Positions 48,493 to 60,705 of a stretch of 64,000 nucleotides of DNA are shown here, piece after piece (position 1 is the stretch's first letter; each line of letters begins with the position of its first letter). Location: NCBI RefSeq assembly GCF_000745345.1, contig NZ_JQNR01000003.1, positions 372,001 to 436,000 of the forward strand, given 5' to 3'. This DNA is from Actinacidiphila yeochonensis CN732. Lineage in GTDB: Bacteria; Actinomycetota; Actinomycetes; Streptomycetales; Streptomycetaceae. The translations under genes were made by a program, and so were the position numbers. The notes beneath the pieces are model-generated. The model was not told the DNA's origin and did not search any database. It worked only from the letters and a program-made list of their open reading frames with translations.

Positions 48493-51400
48493 CTACGGCT
48501 TCGTACTGCCCGGGCGGTGCCATAGGTCGATGTCCTTCTTCCATGCCTTGTTGCCGCCGCCTGTCGGGCACCGCCTGTTGTAGCAACGCCAGTACCAGTT
48601 CTGCTTCGCGCCGCGCCTGATCTCGATGTCGCCCTGCCCGCACCGCGGACACTTCGGTGGGCGGGCGAAGATCTCGGCGTGCTCGTGAGCGAGGATCTTG
48701 CGGGCGAAGTAGGCGCCGCGCATCGTGACCATGACCTCGCGGGTCCAGCTCTGCGACAAGGCGTTGAGGCTGCCGAGCATCACCGTCTTCTCGTCCACGA
48801 CGACGATCTTCTGGTGCATGACGTGCATCGGTACGACGGTGTGGACGACCGCGCGCAGGTCCTCGACGAGGGACGCGTTCGCTGGCCTCTTCTGGAGCTC
48901 GTCGCTGGAGTCACGGACGAACACGGTCACCCGTACGCCCCGGTCGACTGCGGCACGCAGCTCCGGGAGGATCATCCGGATGCGCCTGGCCACCCAGGGA
49001 GCCCACAGCCACAGGGACGTCCGCGCGCTTCTGACGGCAGCGACGAAGGACGCGTAGAACGTCGTCTCGTCGTCGACGTCGCTGACCTCGACGTGCCGTG
49101 CGAGGACGTCCGCGAGGCGGTCGCCGAACTCCCCGCGCGGCACGTTCAGCTCGGGCGGCGTGATCAGGGTTCTGGCGGGGAGGACCCGTACCCCGGGCGT
49201 GCCGATGAGGGCGTCCAGCTGTCCGAACGGGGAGTCCGGGGCCTTCTGCGCCACCTCCCGGATGCGTGCGCCGCTCGCAATGACGTACACACGGGTCTGT
49301 ACGCGGGTCATGGCCACGTTGAACAGCCTGATCCCGCTGCGCATCCAGTCGCTCGCCTCCGGCGCACTCGATGCCTTCGCCATCCACAGCGGCCGGCTGT
49401 GTTCGCCTTCGACGGTGTCGAAGACGACGATGGGGAACTCCCGTCCCTGGAACCGGTGCGCGGTGCCGACCTCGGCGCTCGGCCCCCCGGCCCGTTCGAT
49501 GTCCCGCAGCGCCTCCAGCGTGGCTTCGGCCTGGTCCCCGTACGGAGTCACGACACCTGCGTTCTCGCCGTCCCCGGCGTGCAGGTCGATCAGGGCACGG
49601 GAGATGAGCGGGCCCGCGGCCCACCAGCCCTTGCTGGGGCCCGTGAGATGGACATGGGCGAGCTCGTGGAGCCCGTCGGTGTCGATGAGGACGATCTCCG
49701 GGTCCTCGGAGCTCCTGGAGTGCCGTACGACGGGGCCGGCCTGGAGCACACCGCCGTAGGCCAGGCCGTTCACGAGGCCCATCACGGCCCGGCCGAACCT
49801 GTTCTGGGTCACCAGGGTGGTACAGGCGGCGTGTGTCCGAGCCGCCGCCGGGTCGGTGATGCCGCAGTGCTGGAACACGTCCGGGACCAGCCAGCGCTGG
49901 ATGTCGGGACGCTTCTTGTCCTTCAGCACACGGGGAACGACCGGGCCCAGCTGCATGAAGTCCCCGAGAAGCACGGCCGCCCGCTCGGCGTGGGAGACGG
50001 CGAGCAGCACCTCGGGCAGCGAAGCAGCGCCGACCTCGTCGATGAGGACCACGTCATAGTGGCCGGAGAAGACGTGCCGGTTGGTACGGAAGCGGGCCAG
50101 GGTGGTGGCAACGAGACGGGCGTTCTTGACGATCTCACCCTGCGCGTCGCGGGCGAGCCGCTCGTACTCCTCCTGGATCTCCTTGTACTGCTTCTCCAGC
50201 GGGCCCTTTCGAGCCGCTTCTGCGACGACGACGGAACGCAGGGCCACGGCCTTCCCGTGCCGCGCCGGCCAACCGTGCTCCTCGGCGGTGGCGATGAGCG
50301 CCTCCGCACGGTGTGCCCGCCCGGCTTCGTCCTCGGCCGTGGCGAGAGCGGTGCGCAGTTCGCCCACGGACCGGGTCAGGGTCTGATGCCGGATGGCGGC
50401 GGCGCGCGCCGTCGCGTCACGTCTGCCGATCTCGCTGTCGGAGAAGGGGATCGCCCGGATCATCTCCTCGGTCTGCGTCGCGATCCGCGCCCGGCGGCGG
50501 TCCGCGATGCCGCGGGCCTTGAGGGCGTGGTCGTGCGCCTCGCTGAACTGGGATTCCGCCTGACCGCACGCGGCCTGTGCCTCGGTTCGCTCCTTACGTG
50601 AGCGCCGTCTGGCGAACCCGGTCCGCTGCTCGATCCCGCGCAGGGTGCGCTGTGCCTCGCGCAGCCGCTCCTCCCTCAGAAGAGCGGCGGACTCGGCTGC
50701 CGTCGCCGCGTTCTCCACCTGGTCCGCCTCCCCGCGGAGGGCATCGACCTGCTCCCAGAGGTGGCGGGAGTCCGCGGCGTCGTCCCGGTCCTTCAGCGCC
50801 GCGTCCAGGTCACGGTCGGCCGCCGCCAGACTCCGGCCGACTTCCCGGGCGGCCTTTTTCAACTCCTCCACGCGTATGTCGCGCGACGCCGCGTCGCCGA
50901 ACGGCTCGGTCACCAGGGCCCTCGCCTGCGCGTAGGACGCTGCGTCGAACCGTACGAGGCCCGCCTCCAGCTCCGCCAGGTCTTCCGCGCGGCGGCGCAT
51001 GCCCAGCAGCTCCGCCGACACCCGGGCACGCCGTCCCTCGACGTCGGCCAGCCGGGCCCGGACCATGAGAGGCAGGGACACTTCGGGGTTTTCGGCGATC
51101 TCCTTCAGCTGGGGCGGCCCGACGCGGACGATGTCTCCGCTGGTGTGGCGGTGTCCCCTCAGGACGCCCTTCAGGGCGTTGTCGACGGCGATGTTGGTCG
51201 CGGAGACCAGCAGGACTCTCTTGCCCGCGGCGATCAGATGCCCGATGGCCAGCGTGAGGACCATCGTCTTCCCCGTGCCGGGTGGCCCCCACACGAGGTG
51301 TACGCCGGTCCCGAGGCAGGCCCGGTAGGCCTCCGCCTGTTCCGGGAAGAGCCCGGCGGGCGCCTCGGCCCGGGCAGGCTCTCCGGCGGGGCGGCCGGAA

Positions 51401-51870
51401 GCGAGCAGACTGCCCAGCGGGGTGTCCCCCAGCGCGGCGATGCCGTCCCTCAGGGATTCCAGCAGAAAGGTGGGGGGTTGCTGAAGAACCCAAAGGAAGG
51501 GGTCGACCGGGTCCGCGAACTCGGCGACCTTGACGGTCAGCGACGAACCGCTCTGCATGGTTTCGGTGACGGCGAAGCCGGCTTCCACACCGGATTCCTC
51601 GGGCCCGGCAAGACGCAGGCTTTCGAGCTGGTCCGGGTTGAGTTCGGTGCCCCGCAGATCCACGGTGTAGCGGCCCGGATCGCCTGCCCGGGCCGCGCGG
51701 CCGACCCTGCGCCAGCGCGGGCGCTGACCTGCTCCCCCTTCCACGGCGATCCATTCGTCGACCGCCGTAGTGATCTCATCGCGCCACCCCAAAGCCCCTC
51801 CCCGGCTCGCAAATGGTAGATCTTGCAGCGGTCCCGTCGCCTCCCTTTGCAGGAAAGCCGTGGCCGCCAC
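48493..51870 (-). CDS. SF1 helicase-PLD nuclease fusion, Mokosh type II (MkoC)-like defence protein
   Basis: A 1125-residue protein. Residues 195-202 are Walker A (GPPGTGKT), with SATNIAVDNAL (motif Ia), VVLIDEVGAAS (motif II), LLGDFMQLGPVV (motif III), TAHRFQGREFPIVVF and LFNVAMTRVQTRVYVIA (motifs V and VI), a UPF1-like COG1112 helicase. A coiled coil of about 280 residues is inserted between motifs I and II. Near the end is a phospholipase-D domain with the HxKx4D motif (His1019, Lys1021, Asp1026 in MHQKIVVVDEKTVMLGSLNA), and then a zinc ribbon (CPRCGQGD, WRCYNRRC). Helicase plus PLD in one chain is the published layout of type II Mokosh anti-phage systems. GTG 51870 lacks a ribosome-binding site; TTG near 51795 behind GGGGAGGGG is an alternative. 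Confidence 0.85.
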   Translation of the reverse strand: MAATAFLQREATGPLQDLPFASRGGALGWRDEITTAVDEWIAVEGGAGQRPRWRRVGRAARAGDPGRYTVDLRGTELNPDQLESLRLAGPEESGVEAGFAVTETMQSGSSLTVKVAEFADPVDPFLWVLQQPPTFLLESLRDGIAALGDTPLGSLLASGRPAGEPARAEAPAGLFPEQAEAYRACLGTGVHLVWGPPGTGKTMVLTLAIGHLIAAGKRVLLVSATNIAVDNALKGVLRGHRHTSGDIVRVGPPQLKEIAENPEVSLPLMVRARLADVEGRRARVSAELLGMRRRAEDLAELEAGLVRFDAASYAQARALVTEPFGDAASRDIRVEELKKAAREVGRSLAAADRDLDAALKDRDDAADSRHLWEQVDALRGEADQVENAATAAESAALLREERLREAQRTLRGIEQRTGFARRRSRKERTEAQAACGQAESQFSEAHDHALKARGIADRRRARIATQTEEMIRAIPFSDSEIGRRDATARAAAIRHQTLTRSVGELRTALATAEDEAGRAHRAEALIATAEEHGWPARHGKAVALRSVVVAEAARKGPLEKQYKEIQEEYERLARDAQGEIVKNARLVATTLARFRTNRHVFSGHYDVVLIDEVGAASLPEVLLAVSHAERAAVLLGDFMQLGPVVPRVLKDKKRPDIQRWLVPDVFQHCGITDPAAARTHAACTTLVTQNRFGRAVMGLVNGLAYGGVLQAGPVVRHSRSSEDPEIVLIDTDGLHELAHVHLTGPSKGWWAAGPLISRALIDLHAGDGENAGVVTPYGDQAEATLEALRDIERAGGPSAEVGTAHRFQGREFPIVVFDTVEGEHSRPLWMAKASSAPEASDWMRSGIRLFNVAMTRVQTRVYVIASGARIREVAQKAPDSPFGQLDALIGTPGVRVLPARTLITPPELNVPRGEFGDRLADVLARHVEVSDVDDETTFYASFVAAVRSARTSLWLWAPWVARRIRMILPELRAAVDRGVRVTVFVRDSSDELQKRPANASLVEDLRAVVHTVVPMHVMHQKIVVVDEKTVMLGSLNALSQSWTREVMVTMRGAYFARKILAHEHAEIFARPPKCPRCGQGDIEIRRGAKQNWYWRCYNRRCPTGGGNKAWKKDIDLWHRPGSTKP

Positions 51871-52330
51871 AAGAGGGGGAAGGGTTCGAGACGCGCGTCA
51901 GCCCCTATTCGACCATGCCCGGTCTCCGTCAACCGGACGGGGATCCCGCCTCGGAGGCGGCATCGACCGTTCACTATCGGGACTGTCTGATCAACGGCTG
52001 ATATGTCGATCATGGAGACATCACGTGCGTGAGGTGACGGCATCTGGCGTTTGGACAAGCGCCAGTACGCGCTCACCGGCCGCGTCAAAGGAGGGTCCGC
52101 CAGGACACGGGCCGCGACCGCTACCAGGTGTGGCGCCGCCCGATGCACGCGCCGCCAGGCCCGAGCAGCGCGGACGGGATCGCCCGCTTGACCGGCGCCT
52201 GAGTACGGGCCAGGCCCGGCGGCACTTGAGGTGCCGCCGGGCCTGGCTGGCGCCGTCCCGGTGGGGCGGCAGGTGTCGACTGCCCGGCAGGGGACAACTG
52301 CTGGCAGGGGTCAACTGCCGGGAGACGGTG
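51871..52330. other. Gap upstream of the helicase, no gene supported
   Basis: It contains possible promoter DNA for the helicase at 51970-52030 (TGATATGTCGATCATGGAGA, with half-sites TGTC and GACA) and a hairpin terminator at 52211-52247. A plus-strand stretch around 52050-52200 (LDKRQYALTGRVKG, RYQVWRRPM in shifting frames) may be the remnant of a lost gene. Confidence 0.4.
52211..52247. terminator. Strong hairpin terminator
   Basis: Perfect 16-bp stem, CCAGGCCCGGCGGCAC and its complement, loop TTGAG, downstream of the GH2 gene. Confidence 0.75.
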
Positions 52331-54976
<2,646 letters not shown>

Positions 54977-55045
54977 TGCGGATACACCTCTCCGTGGGAG
55001 AACTCGGCGTCCAGGGAACGGCGGAGGTTCATGCCCTCGCCATCT

Positions 55046-55059
55046 TTCCAACGTTGGAA
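55046..55059. promoter_or_regulatory. LacI-type palindromic operator before the GH2 gene
   Basis: TTCCAACGTTGGAA, a perfect 14-bp palindrome centred on CG as in LacI/GalR-family operators, about 70 bases upstream of the start codon. No LacI regulator gene lies in this window. The remaining 55060-55349 DNA has only CCCCAAGT/CCCCAGC short repeats. Confidence 0.65.
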
Positions 55060-55349
55060 GAGTGGACGGTGAGAATGAAAGCAGGGTGCTGGAGTGACGT
55101 CTACCCCCTGTGCAATGACTGCGCAAAGTCGTTTTGGTGCGGTTTTACTGCATTGATCTACCGCTCGTCGGCAGGGAACAGAAGCCGAATTCGGCGCAGT
55201 TGTCGCCCTTGCCGAATGTGACGACGTTTTGTCCTGCGGTGGAGAGCGGCTCACCGCCTACGGGCCGGCCCCGTTGACGGGCACTTGGCGCTCCCGGCCC
55301 CAGCCCCCAGCCCCCAAGTCCCCAAGTCCCCAGCTCCCAGATCAGGCCG

Positions 55350-55806
55350 TCAGGGGATGAAGAGAGCCCGGGCCCCGTCGCGGGGTGAGGCCCCGGCTAA
55401 GGCGATCAGGAAGGCGTTCAAAGGCGCCTTCCAGCGCATAGTCCGCCTTTTGGTCCTTTGCCCGTCGGGTTGGGGTTCATCAGTACCGTGAAGAGGCTTT
55501 TCGGGGCCGTGAAGAGGCTTTTCAGGACCCGCGGTCCCGGTCGGGAAGTGCCCGGGGGCCCGGACGGCCTTGCGTATGCGGGCGTTGACGGACGTGATGG
55601 CGTTCGTCGATCAGGTGACCGTACGGATCTCGACGTCGAAGGACGGAAAGGGCGCGAACTCGTTGCCGCGGCAGCCCGCCCGCGCCGGTCAGCCGCACGC
55701 CCTCGGTCCGGGCCCGATCGACCAGCGTCGCGATCAACCGCTCGTCCGACGCGCCGTGCCCTACCGGTTCCGCCACAGGCTCGCGCCCGGTCGTCGTCTC
55801 CCTCAT
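55350..55806 (-). pseudogene. IS256-family transposase, internally deleted remnant
   Basis: The start (ATG 55806: EPVGHGASDERLIATLVDRA then RTEGVRLTGAGGL) matches the N-terminus of IS256-type transposases. After a deletion of most of the gene, another frame gives the C-terminus (FPSFDVEIRTVT, STNAITSVNARIRKAVRAPG, then RRTMRWKAPLNAFLIAL) to a stop at 55350. A GAAAAGCCTCTTCACGG direct duplication lies within it. Clearly dead. Confidence 0.72.
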
Positions 55807-55930
55807 GTGCCGTCTCCGTGATCGACGGATTCGCTGTCTGCCAGGGACTCCCTACGCCGGCTCGGAGGAACGCGATCGGCACGCTCCCGATCCGCTGCCG
55901 CGACGCCCCCCAAGTACCGCAAGGAGTCCG

Positions 55931-55956
55931 GCGTCTACTGCGATCGCAGTAGACGC
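55931..55956. promoter_or_regulatory. Perfect 26-bp palindrome upstream of the MMPL gene
   Basis: GCGTCTACTGCGA followed by its exact complement, about 105 bases before the MMPL start, and next to a second weaker repeat (AGACGCAAGTGTCT). It has the length and symmetry of a TetR-family operator, common for MMPL exporters. No TetR gene is nearby. Confidence 0.6.
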
Positions 55957-56060
55957 AAGTGTCTGCGTTCGGTGGACGACGGCGGGAGGCGTGTCGGGAA
56001 GTCTTGGAGGGCACCGGTTGTCGGGTGCGCCCCGTTCCGTCCGCTCCTTTGGAGGCTCTC

Positions 56061-58256
56061 GTGTCAGCCCTTGCCCGATGGTGCCACCGGCACCGTCTCG
56101 CCGTTCTGCTGGGTTGGGTGGTGCTGCTGATCGCACTCGCCGGGGCGCTGGGGGCGGTGGGCACGGGGTTCAGCAGCAGCCAGACATCGCAGAACACCGA
56201 ATCGGCCACGGCCTCCGCGCTGTTGCAGCACGCCTCGGCCGGGAGGTCCGGGGACAGCGGGTACGTGGTCTGGCAGACGCCGCACGCCACGGTCACCACC
56301 GCGTCGGTGAAGGCCGAGATGTCCGGCCTCCTGGGCAGGATCGCGCAGGAGCCCACGGTGGCCTCGGTCACCAGCCCCTACGACGCCGCCGGGGCCGCTC
56401 AGGTCAGCTCTGACCACACCGTCGCCTATGCGAGTGTGCAGTTCGACCACGCCGCGACCAAGGAGCAGCAGAAGAGCGTCAAGTCCCTTGTGCTGGCGGA
56501 CGACTCCGCGGGCGTGCACGTCGCCGTGGGCGGGCAGGCGTTCGGCAGCGAGCCGGCGGCGGGTGGTCCGGCCGACGCCATCGGCATCGTCCTCGCCTTC
56601 GTGATCCTGGTGCTGGTCTTCCGTGCCGTGTGGGTCGCCGTTCTCCCGATCATCACCGCGATCGCCGGCGTCGGTACCGCGGCGCTGACCGTGATGCTGC
56701 TCAGCCACGTCGTCACGATCCCGTCCACCGCGCTGACCCTGGGTGCGCTGATCGGTCTGGGCGTCGGGATCGACTACGCGCTGTTCATCGTCAACCGGCA
56801 CCGGGGGAACCTGACGGCCGGGATGAGTGTGGGCGACTCGATCGGCGCCTCCCTGAACACCTCGGGACGTGCCGTGGTGTTCGCGGGGTTGACCGTGGTG
56901 GCCGCGTTGCTCGGAATGACGACGCTCAGGCTCGGGGTCGTCACCGGCATGGCCGAAGGGGCCGCGGTCACCGTGGTGCTGACGGTGCTCGCCGCCGTCA
57001 CCCTGCTGCCCGCGCTGCTCGGCTTCATCGGCCCGAAGGTCCTCAGCCGCGCCCAGCGCCGCCGCCTGGCCGACCCTTCCTCCGGTGGCACCGAACGGGC
57101 CGGGTTCTGGCCCCGCTGGGCCACCCGCGTCCAGGCCCGGCCCCGGATTCTGGCCGTGGCGGGGCTGGCCGTGCTGATCGCGCTGGCCGTACCGGCCCTG
57201 TCGCTGCGCCTCGGCGCGGCCGACGACGGCAACCTGCCGACCAGTTCGACCAACCGGCAGGCGTACGACCTGCTGTCCGACGGGTTCGGCCCCGGCTTCA
57301 ACGGCCCGCTCCAGATCGCCGTGCAGAGCCACGGCAAGGCCGACCAGGCCGCCGAGACCCGGCTGGTCAGCGCCCTCGAACACACCTCCGGGATCGTCAG
57401 CGTGACCCAGCGGCCGGTCAACGCCGCGCAGGGCGTGAGCGAGATCGTCGCCGTGCCGTCGACCTCGCCCGAGGCCGCGGCGACCTCCGACCTGATCGAC
57501 CACCTGCGGGCCGATGTCATCCCGCAGGCCGAGCAGGGCAGCACGATGAAGGCGTACGTCGGCGGCACCACCGCGAACAACGACGACTTCGCCTCCACGG
57601 TGACCGGAAAGCTTCCCCTGTTCATCGCGGTCATCACCGTGCTGGGCCTCCTGCTGCTGGTGATCGCCTTCCGCAGCCTGCTCATCCCCCTGGTGGGCGC
57701 GGTGCTCAACGTGCTCAGCATCGGCGTCGCGTTCGGCGCCACCGTGCTGGTGTTCCAGAACGGGTTCGGCGTCTCGCTGCTCGGCGCCGGGTCGGGCGGA
57801 CCGATCGAGTCCTTCGTCCCGCCCATGATCATCGGCGTGGTCTTCGGCCTGTCCATGGACTACCTGGTGTTCCTGGTCTCCCGGATGCGCGAGGAGTGGG
57901 TCCGCACCGGCGACAACAACCGCGCCGTGCGCGTCGGGCACGGCGAGACGGGACGGGTCATCGCGGTGGCCGCCGCGATCATGTTCTTCGTGTTCGGCTC
58001 GTTCGTCTTCGGCGGCGCCCGGGTCATCGCCGAGTTCGGCGTGGCCCTGTCGGTCGGCATCGTGCTGGACGCGCTCCTCATCCGCCTGGTCGTCGTGCCG
58101 GCGCTCATGCACCTGTTCGGCCGGGCGAACTGGTGGATGCCGCGATGGCTGGACCGCCTGCTGCCCTCCATCTCGGTCGAAGGCGAGATCGACTCGGCAC
58201 CCGCCGACGCCGAGGTCCCGCCGCCCGCCTACGCGCCGGTCCACGGCCGGCCGTAG
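56061..58256 (+). CDS. MMPL-family exporter
   Basis: A 731-residue RND-superfamily membrane transporter with about 12 helices in two halves, each with an exposed loop domain. The MMPL signatures GVGIDYALFIVNRHR and FGLSMDYLVFLVSRMREEW carry the proton-relay Asp-Tyr pairs in helices 4 and 10. It probably exports a lipid or a natural product. GGAGG lies before GTG 56061. It precedes a two-component system and a biosynthetic-type gene group, so drug or product efflux is plausible. Confidence 0.92.
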   Translation: MSALARWCHRHRLAVLLGWVVLLIALAGALGAVGTGFSSSQTSQNTESATASALLQHASAGRSGDSGYVVWQTPHATVTTASVKAEMSGLLGRIAQEPTVASVTSPYDAAGAAQVSSDHTVAYASVQFDHAATKEQQKSVKSLVLADDSAGVHVAVGGQAFGSEPAAGGPADAIGIVLAFVILVLVFRAVWVAVLPIITAIAGVGTAALTVMLLSHVVTIPSTALTLGALIGLGVGIDYALFIVNRHRGNLTAGMSVGDSIGASLNTSGRAVVFAGLTVVAALLGMTTLRLGVVTGMAEGAAVTVVLTVLAAVTLLPALLGFIGPKVLSRAQRRRLADPSSGGTERAGFWPRWATRVQARPRILAVAGLAVLIALAVPALSLRLGAADDGNLPTSSTNRQAYDLLSDGFGPGFNGPLQIAVQSHGKADQAAETRLVSALEHTSGIVSVTQRPVNAAQGVSEIVAVPSTSPEAAATSDLIDHLRADVIPQAEQGSTMKAYVGGTTANNDDFASTVTGKLPLFIAVITVLGLLLLVIAFRSLLIPLVGAVLNVLSIGVAFGATVLVFQNGFGVSLLGAGSGGPIESFVPPMIIGVVFGLSMDYLVFLVSRMREEWVRTGDNNRAVRVGHGETGRVIAVAAAIMFFVFGSFVFGGARVIAEFGVALSVGIVLDALLIRLVVVPALMHLFGRANWWMPRWLDRLLPSISVEGEIDSAPADAEVPPPAYAPVHGRP

Positions 58257-58413
58257 CCGTGTCCGCGGCCCGCGGCGCGGTCACCCGCGCAGCGGGCCGC
58301 GGTCTGTGGCGCGCGGGCCGCGGGCCGTGGCGCACGAGCCACGGTCCGTGGCGCACGAGCCGCTGTCCACGCCGGTTCCCGCCCCGCCTTGCGCCGGCGT
58401 GGACCGGACCCGT

Positions 58414-59955
58414 ATGTCAAAGGAGGTGAGGGCGACGCGAACCATCCCGGCTCGGCTGCGCGCCGACCGCCGCGTGCGCGACGCGGCGCCGGCCGTCGTG
58501 CTGGCGGTCGTCTTCGTGATCGCACCGGCCTTCGGCGTCCACGGCTGGACGCGTGCGGCCACCGTCCCGGCCCTGCTGGCCGTGGCCTCCTGCCTTCCAC
58601 TCGTGGTCCGCAGCCGGTGGCCGCTGCCGGTCCTGGCGGCCACGCTGGCGCTCGACGTGGTGCGCGTCGTCGTCACGCAGCAGTCCGAGACCGCCCCGGC
58701 CGCCGTCCTGGTCGCGCTCTACACCCTGGCGACGCGCCGGAGGCGTTCGCTGGCCTGGCCGCTCGGGATCGTCTCGGCCGCGCTGGTCACCGCCGCCTAC
58801 GCCGTGGCCCACGGGGAGAGCGGGACGTCCGGCGTCGTGCTGGGCCTGTTCGACCTGCCGATCCTGGCCACGGCGCTGGGCGACACGGTGCGCAACCGGC
58901 GGGACTACCTGGCCGAGGTCGAGTCGCGCGCCGAACGCGCCGAACGCACCCGCGAGGAGGAGTCCCGCCGCGCGGTCGTCGAGGAACGCCTGCGGATCGC
59001 CCGCGAGTTGCACGACATCACGGCGCACCACCTCACCCTGGTCAACGCGCAGGCCGGGGTGGCGCACCACCTGATGCGCGACAACCCCGCCGCCGCCTAC
59101 CAGGCGCTGGGGCAGATCAAGGAGACCAGCCGGGCCGCGCTCGACGAGATGCGCGCCACCGTCGGGCTGCTGCGCCAGTCCGACGACGACCCGGCGCCGC
59201 TGCACCCGATGCCCGGCCTGGCGGATCTGGACGAGCTGGTCGGCGCCTTCCGGGCGGCCGGCTCCCAGGTCGACGTGCGCCGGCACGGCGTCCCGGCGCC
59301 CGTCGCGGCCGGAGTCCAGCTGGCCGCCTACCGGATCGTCCAGGAGGCGCTGACCAACGCCCGCCGTCACGCCCCCGGAACGCACGTCCGCGTGCTGCTG
59401 GAGTACGACGCCGACGCGCTGCACGTCACCGTGGCCAACGACAGGCTCCGCGACCAGGACCAGCGGACCGGGCCTGCGGGCAGGGAACCCGGCACGGAAC
59501 CCGGCACGGAACCCGGCACGGAACCGGCGGCCGGACCCGGAGCCGGCCGCGACGGGCGGCGGCGCGTGGAAGCCGCAGCGGCCGGCGCCGGGGCCGTCCA
59601 CCAGCACAGCCCCGGCCGAGGCCAACGGCTCAGAGCGGCCCGCGGGGAGACCGCCGGGCCCGCCGGACCGCCCTTCCCCGCGGGCACGGAAACCGGTCAC
59701 GGCACGGGGGCGCCCACCGGTCTCGGCCCGGGGGCGCGCACCGGCCATGGCCTGGTCGGGATGCGCGAGCGCGCCACCGCTCTCGGCGGCACGATCACGG
59801 CCGGCCCCGATCCCGCCGGAGGCTACCGGGTCCGGGCCGAACTGCCGCTGTCCCCCTCGTCCTCCGCGGCGGTGACGGCGTCGGCGGAACCCGCCACCGC
59901 CACCGCACCCCCCGCTTCCGCCTCCCGCGACGCCGCCCAAGTGAAAGGCCCCTGA
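58414..59955 (+). CDS. NarL/DesK-type sensor histidine kinase
   Basis: A 513-residue kinase with five or six N-terminal helices and no obvious sensor loop. HisKA_3 has the phospho-acceptor in ARELHDITAHHLTLVNAQAG. The ATPase domain begins AAYRIVQEALTNARRHAPG; between VANDR and the G box GLVGMRERATALGG it has a low-complexity insert of about 85 residues with EPGT repeats. ATG 58414 has no clear ribosome-binding site, while AAAGGAG lies just inside the gene, so the start is uncertain. The stop overlaps the response-regulator start. Confidence 0.88.
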   Translation: MSKEVRATRTIPARLRADRRVRDAAPAVVLAVVFVIAPAFGVHGWTRAATVPALLAVASCLPLVVRSRWPLPVLAATLALDVVRVVVTQQSETAPAAVLVALYTLATRRRRSLAWPLGIVSAALVTAAYAVAHGESGTSGVVLGLFDLPILATALGDTVRNRRDYLAEVESRAERAERTREEESRRAVVEERLRIARELHDITAHHLTLVNAQAGVAHHLMRDNPAAAYQALGQIKETSRAALDEMRATVGLLRQSDDDPAPLHPMPGLADLDELVGAFRAAGSQVDVRRHGVPAPVAAGVQLAAYRIVQEALTNARRHAPGTHVRVLLEYDADALHVTVANDRLRDQDQRTGPAGREPGTEPGTEPGTEPAAGPGAGRDGRRRVEAAAAGAGAVHQHSPGRGQRLRAARGETAGPAGPPFPAGTETGHGTGAPTGLGPGARTGHGLVGMRERATALGGTITAGPDPAGGYRVRAELPLSPSSSAAVTASAEPATATAPPASASRDAAQVKGP

Positions 59956-60641
59956 TGACGACCATCCGCGTCCTGCTCGCCGACGACCAGGCACTGCTGC
60001 GCGGCGCCTTCCGGCTGCTGATCGACGCCCAGGACGACATGGAGGTGGTCGGCGAGGCGGCCGACGGCCGGGAGGCCGTCGAACTCGCCCGGACCCACCA
60101 GGCCGACGTCGTGCTGATGGACATCCGCATGCCGGGGCTGGACGGCATCGCCGCCACCCGGATGATCGACGAGGACGAGGACCTGGCCGGCGTCAAGGTG
60201 CTCGTCCTGACCACCTTCGAGGCCGAACAGTCCGTCGTGGAGGCGCTGCGCGCCGGAGCCAGCGGCTTCCTCGGCAAGGGGGTCGAGCCGGCGCAGCTGC
60301 TGGACGCCATCCGGCTGGTCGCCGACGGCGAGGCCCTGCTGTCGCCCACCGCGACCCGCGGGCTGATCGCGCAGTTCCTGGCCCGGCCCCAGCCTGGCAG
60401 CCCGTCCGATCCCGCGGCGCTCGACTCCCTGACCCCGCGCGAACGCGAAGTCCTGCGGCTGGTGGCGACCGGACTGTCCAACCAGGAGATAGCCGAACAC
60501 CTGGTCGTCACGCCGGCCACGGCCAAGACGCACGCCAACCGCGCCATGGCGAAACTCGGCGCCCGTGACCGCGCCCAGCTCGTGGTGATCGCCTACGAGA
60601 CCGGCCTGGTCCATCCCGGCAGCCGAGCGGCGTCGGCCTGA
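59955..60641 (+). CDS. LuxR-type response regulator
   Basis: Partner of the preceding kinase, 228 residues. The receiver domain has the acidic pocket (LLADDQALLR), phospho-Asp in VVLMDIRMPGLDG, and Lys in GFLGKGVEP. The C-terminal LuxR helix-turn-helix is LTPREREVLRLVATGLSNQE to AKTHANRAMAKLGARD. The start ATG 59955 shares a base with the kinase stop (TGATG). The targets are unknown; the adjacent MMPL gene is the obvious candidate. Confidence 0.93.
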   Translation: MTTIRVLLADDQALLRGAFRLLIDAQDDMEVVGEAADGREAVELARTHQADVVLMDIRMPGLDGIAATRMIDEDEDLAGVKVLVLTTFEAEQSVVEALRAGASGFLGKGVEPAQLLDAIRLVADGEALLSPTATRGLIAQFLARPQPGSPSDPAALDSLTPREREVLRLVATGLSNQEIAEHLVVTPATAKTHANRAMAKLGARDRAQLVVIAYETGLVHPGSRAASA

Positions 60642-60705
60642 GCGCCGGCCTCAGCCCGGCTCCTCCCCCGGGCGTCCTCCGACGACGCCCCGAGGGCTCC
60701 CGCCG

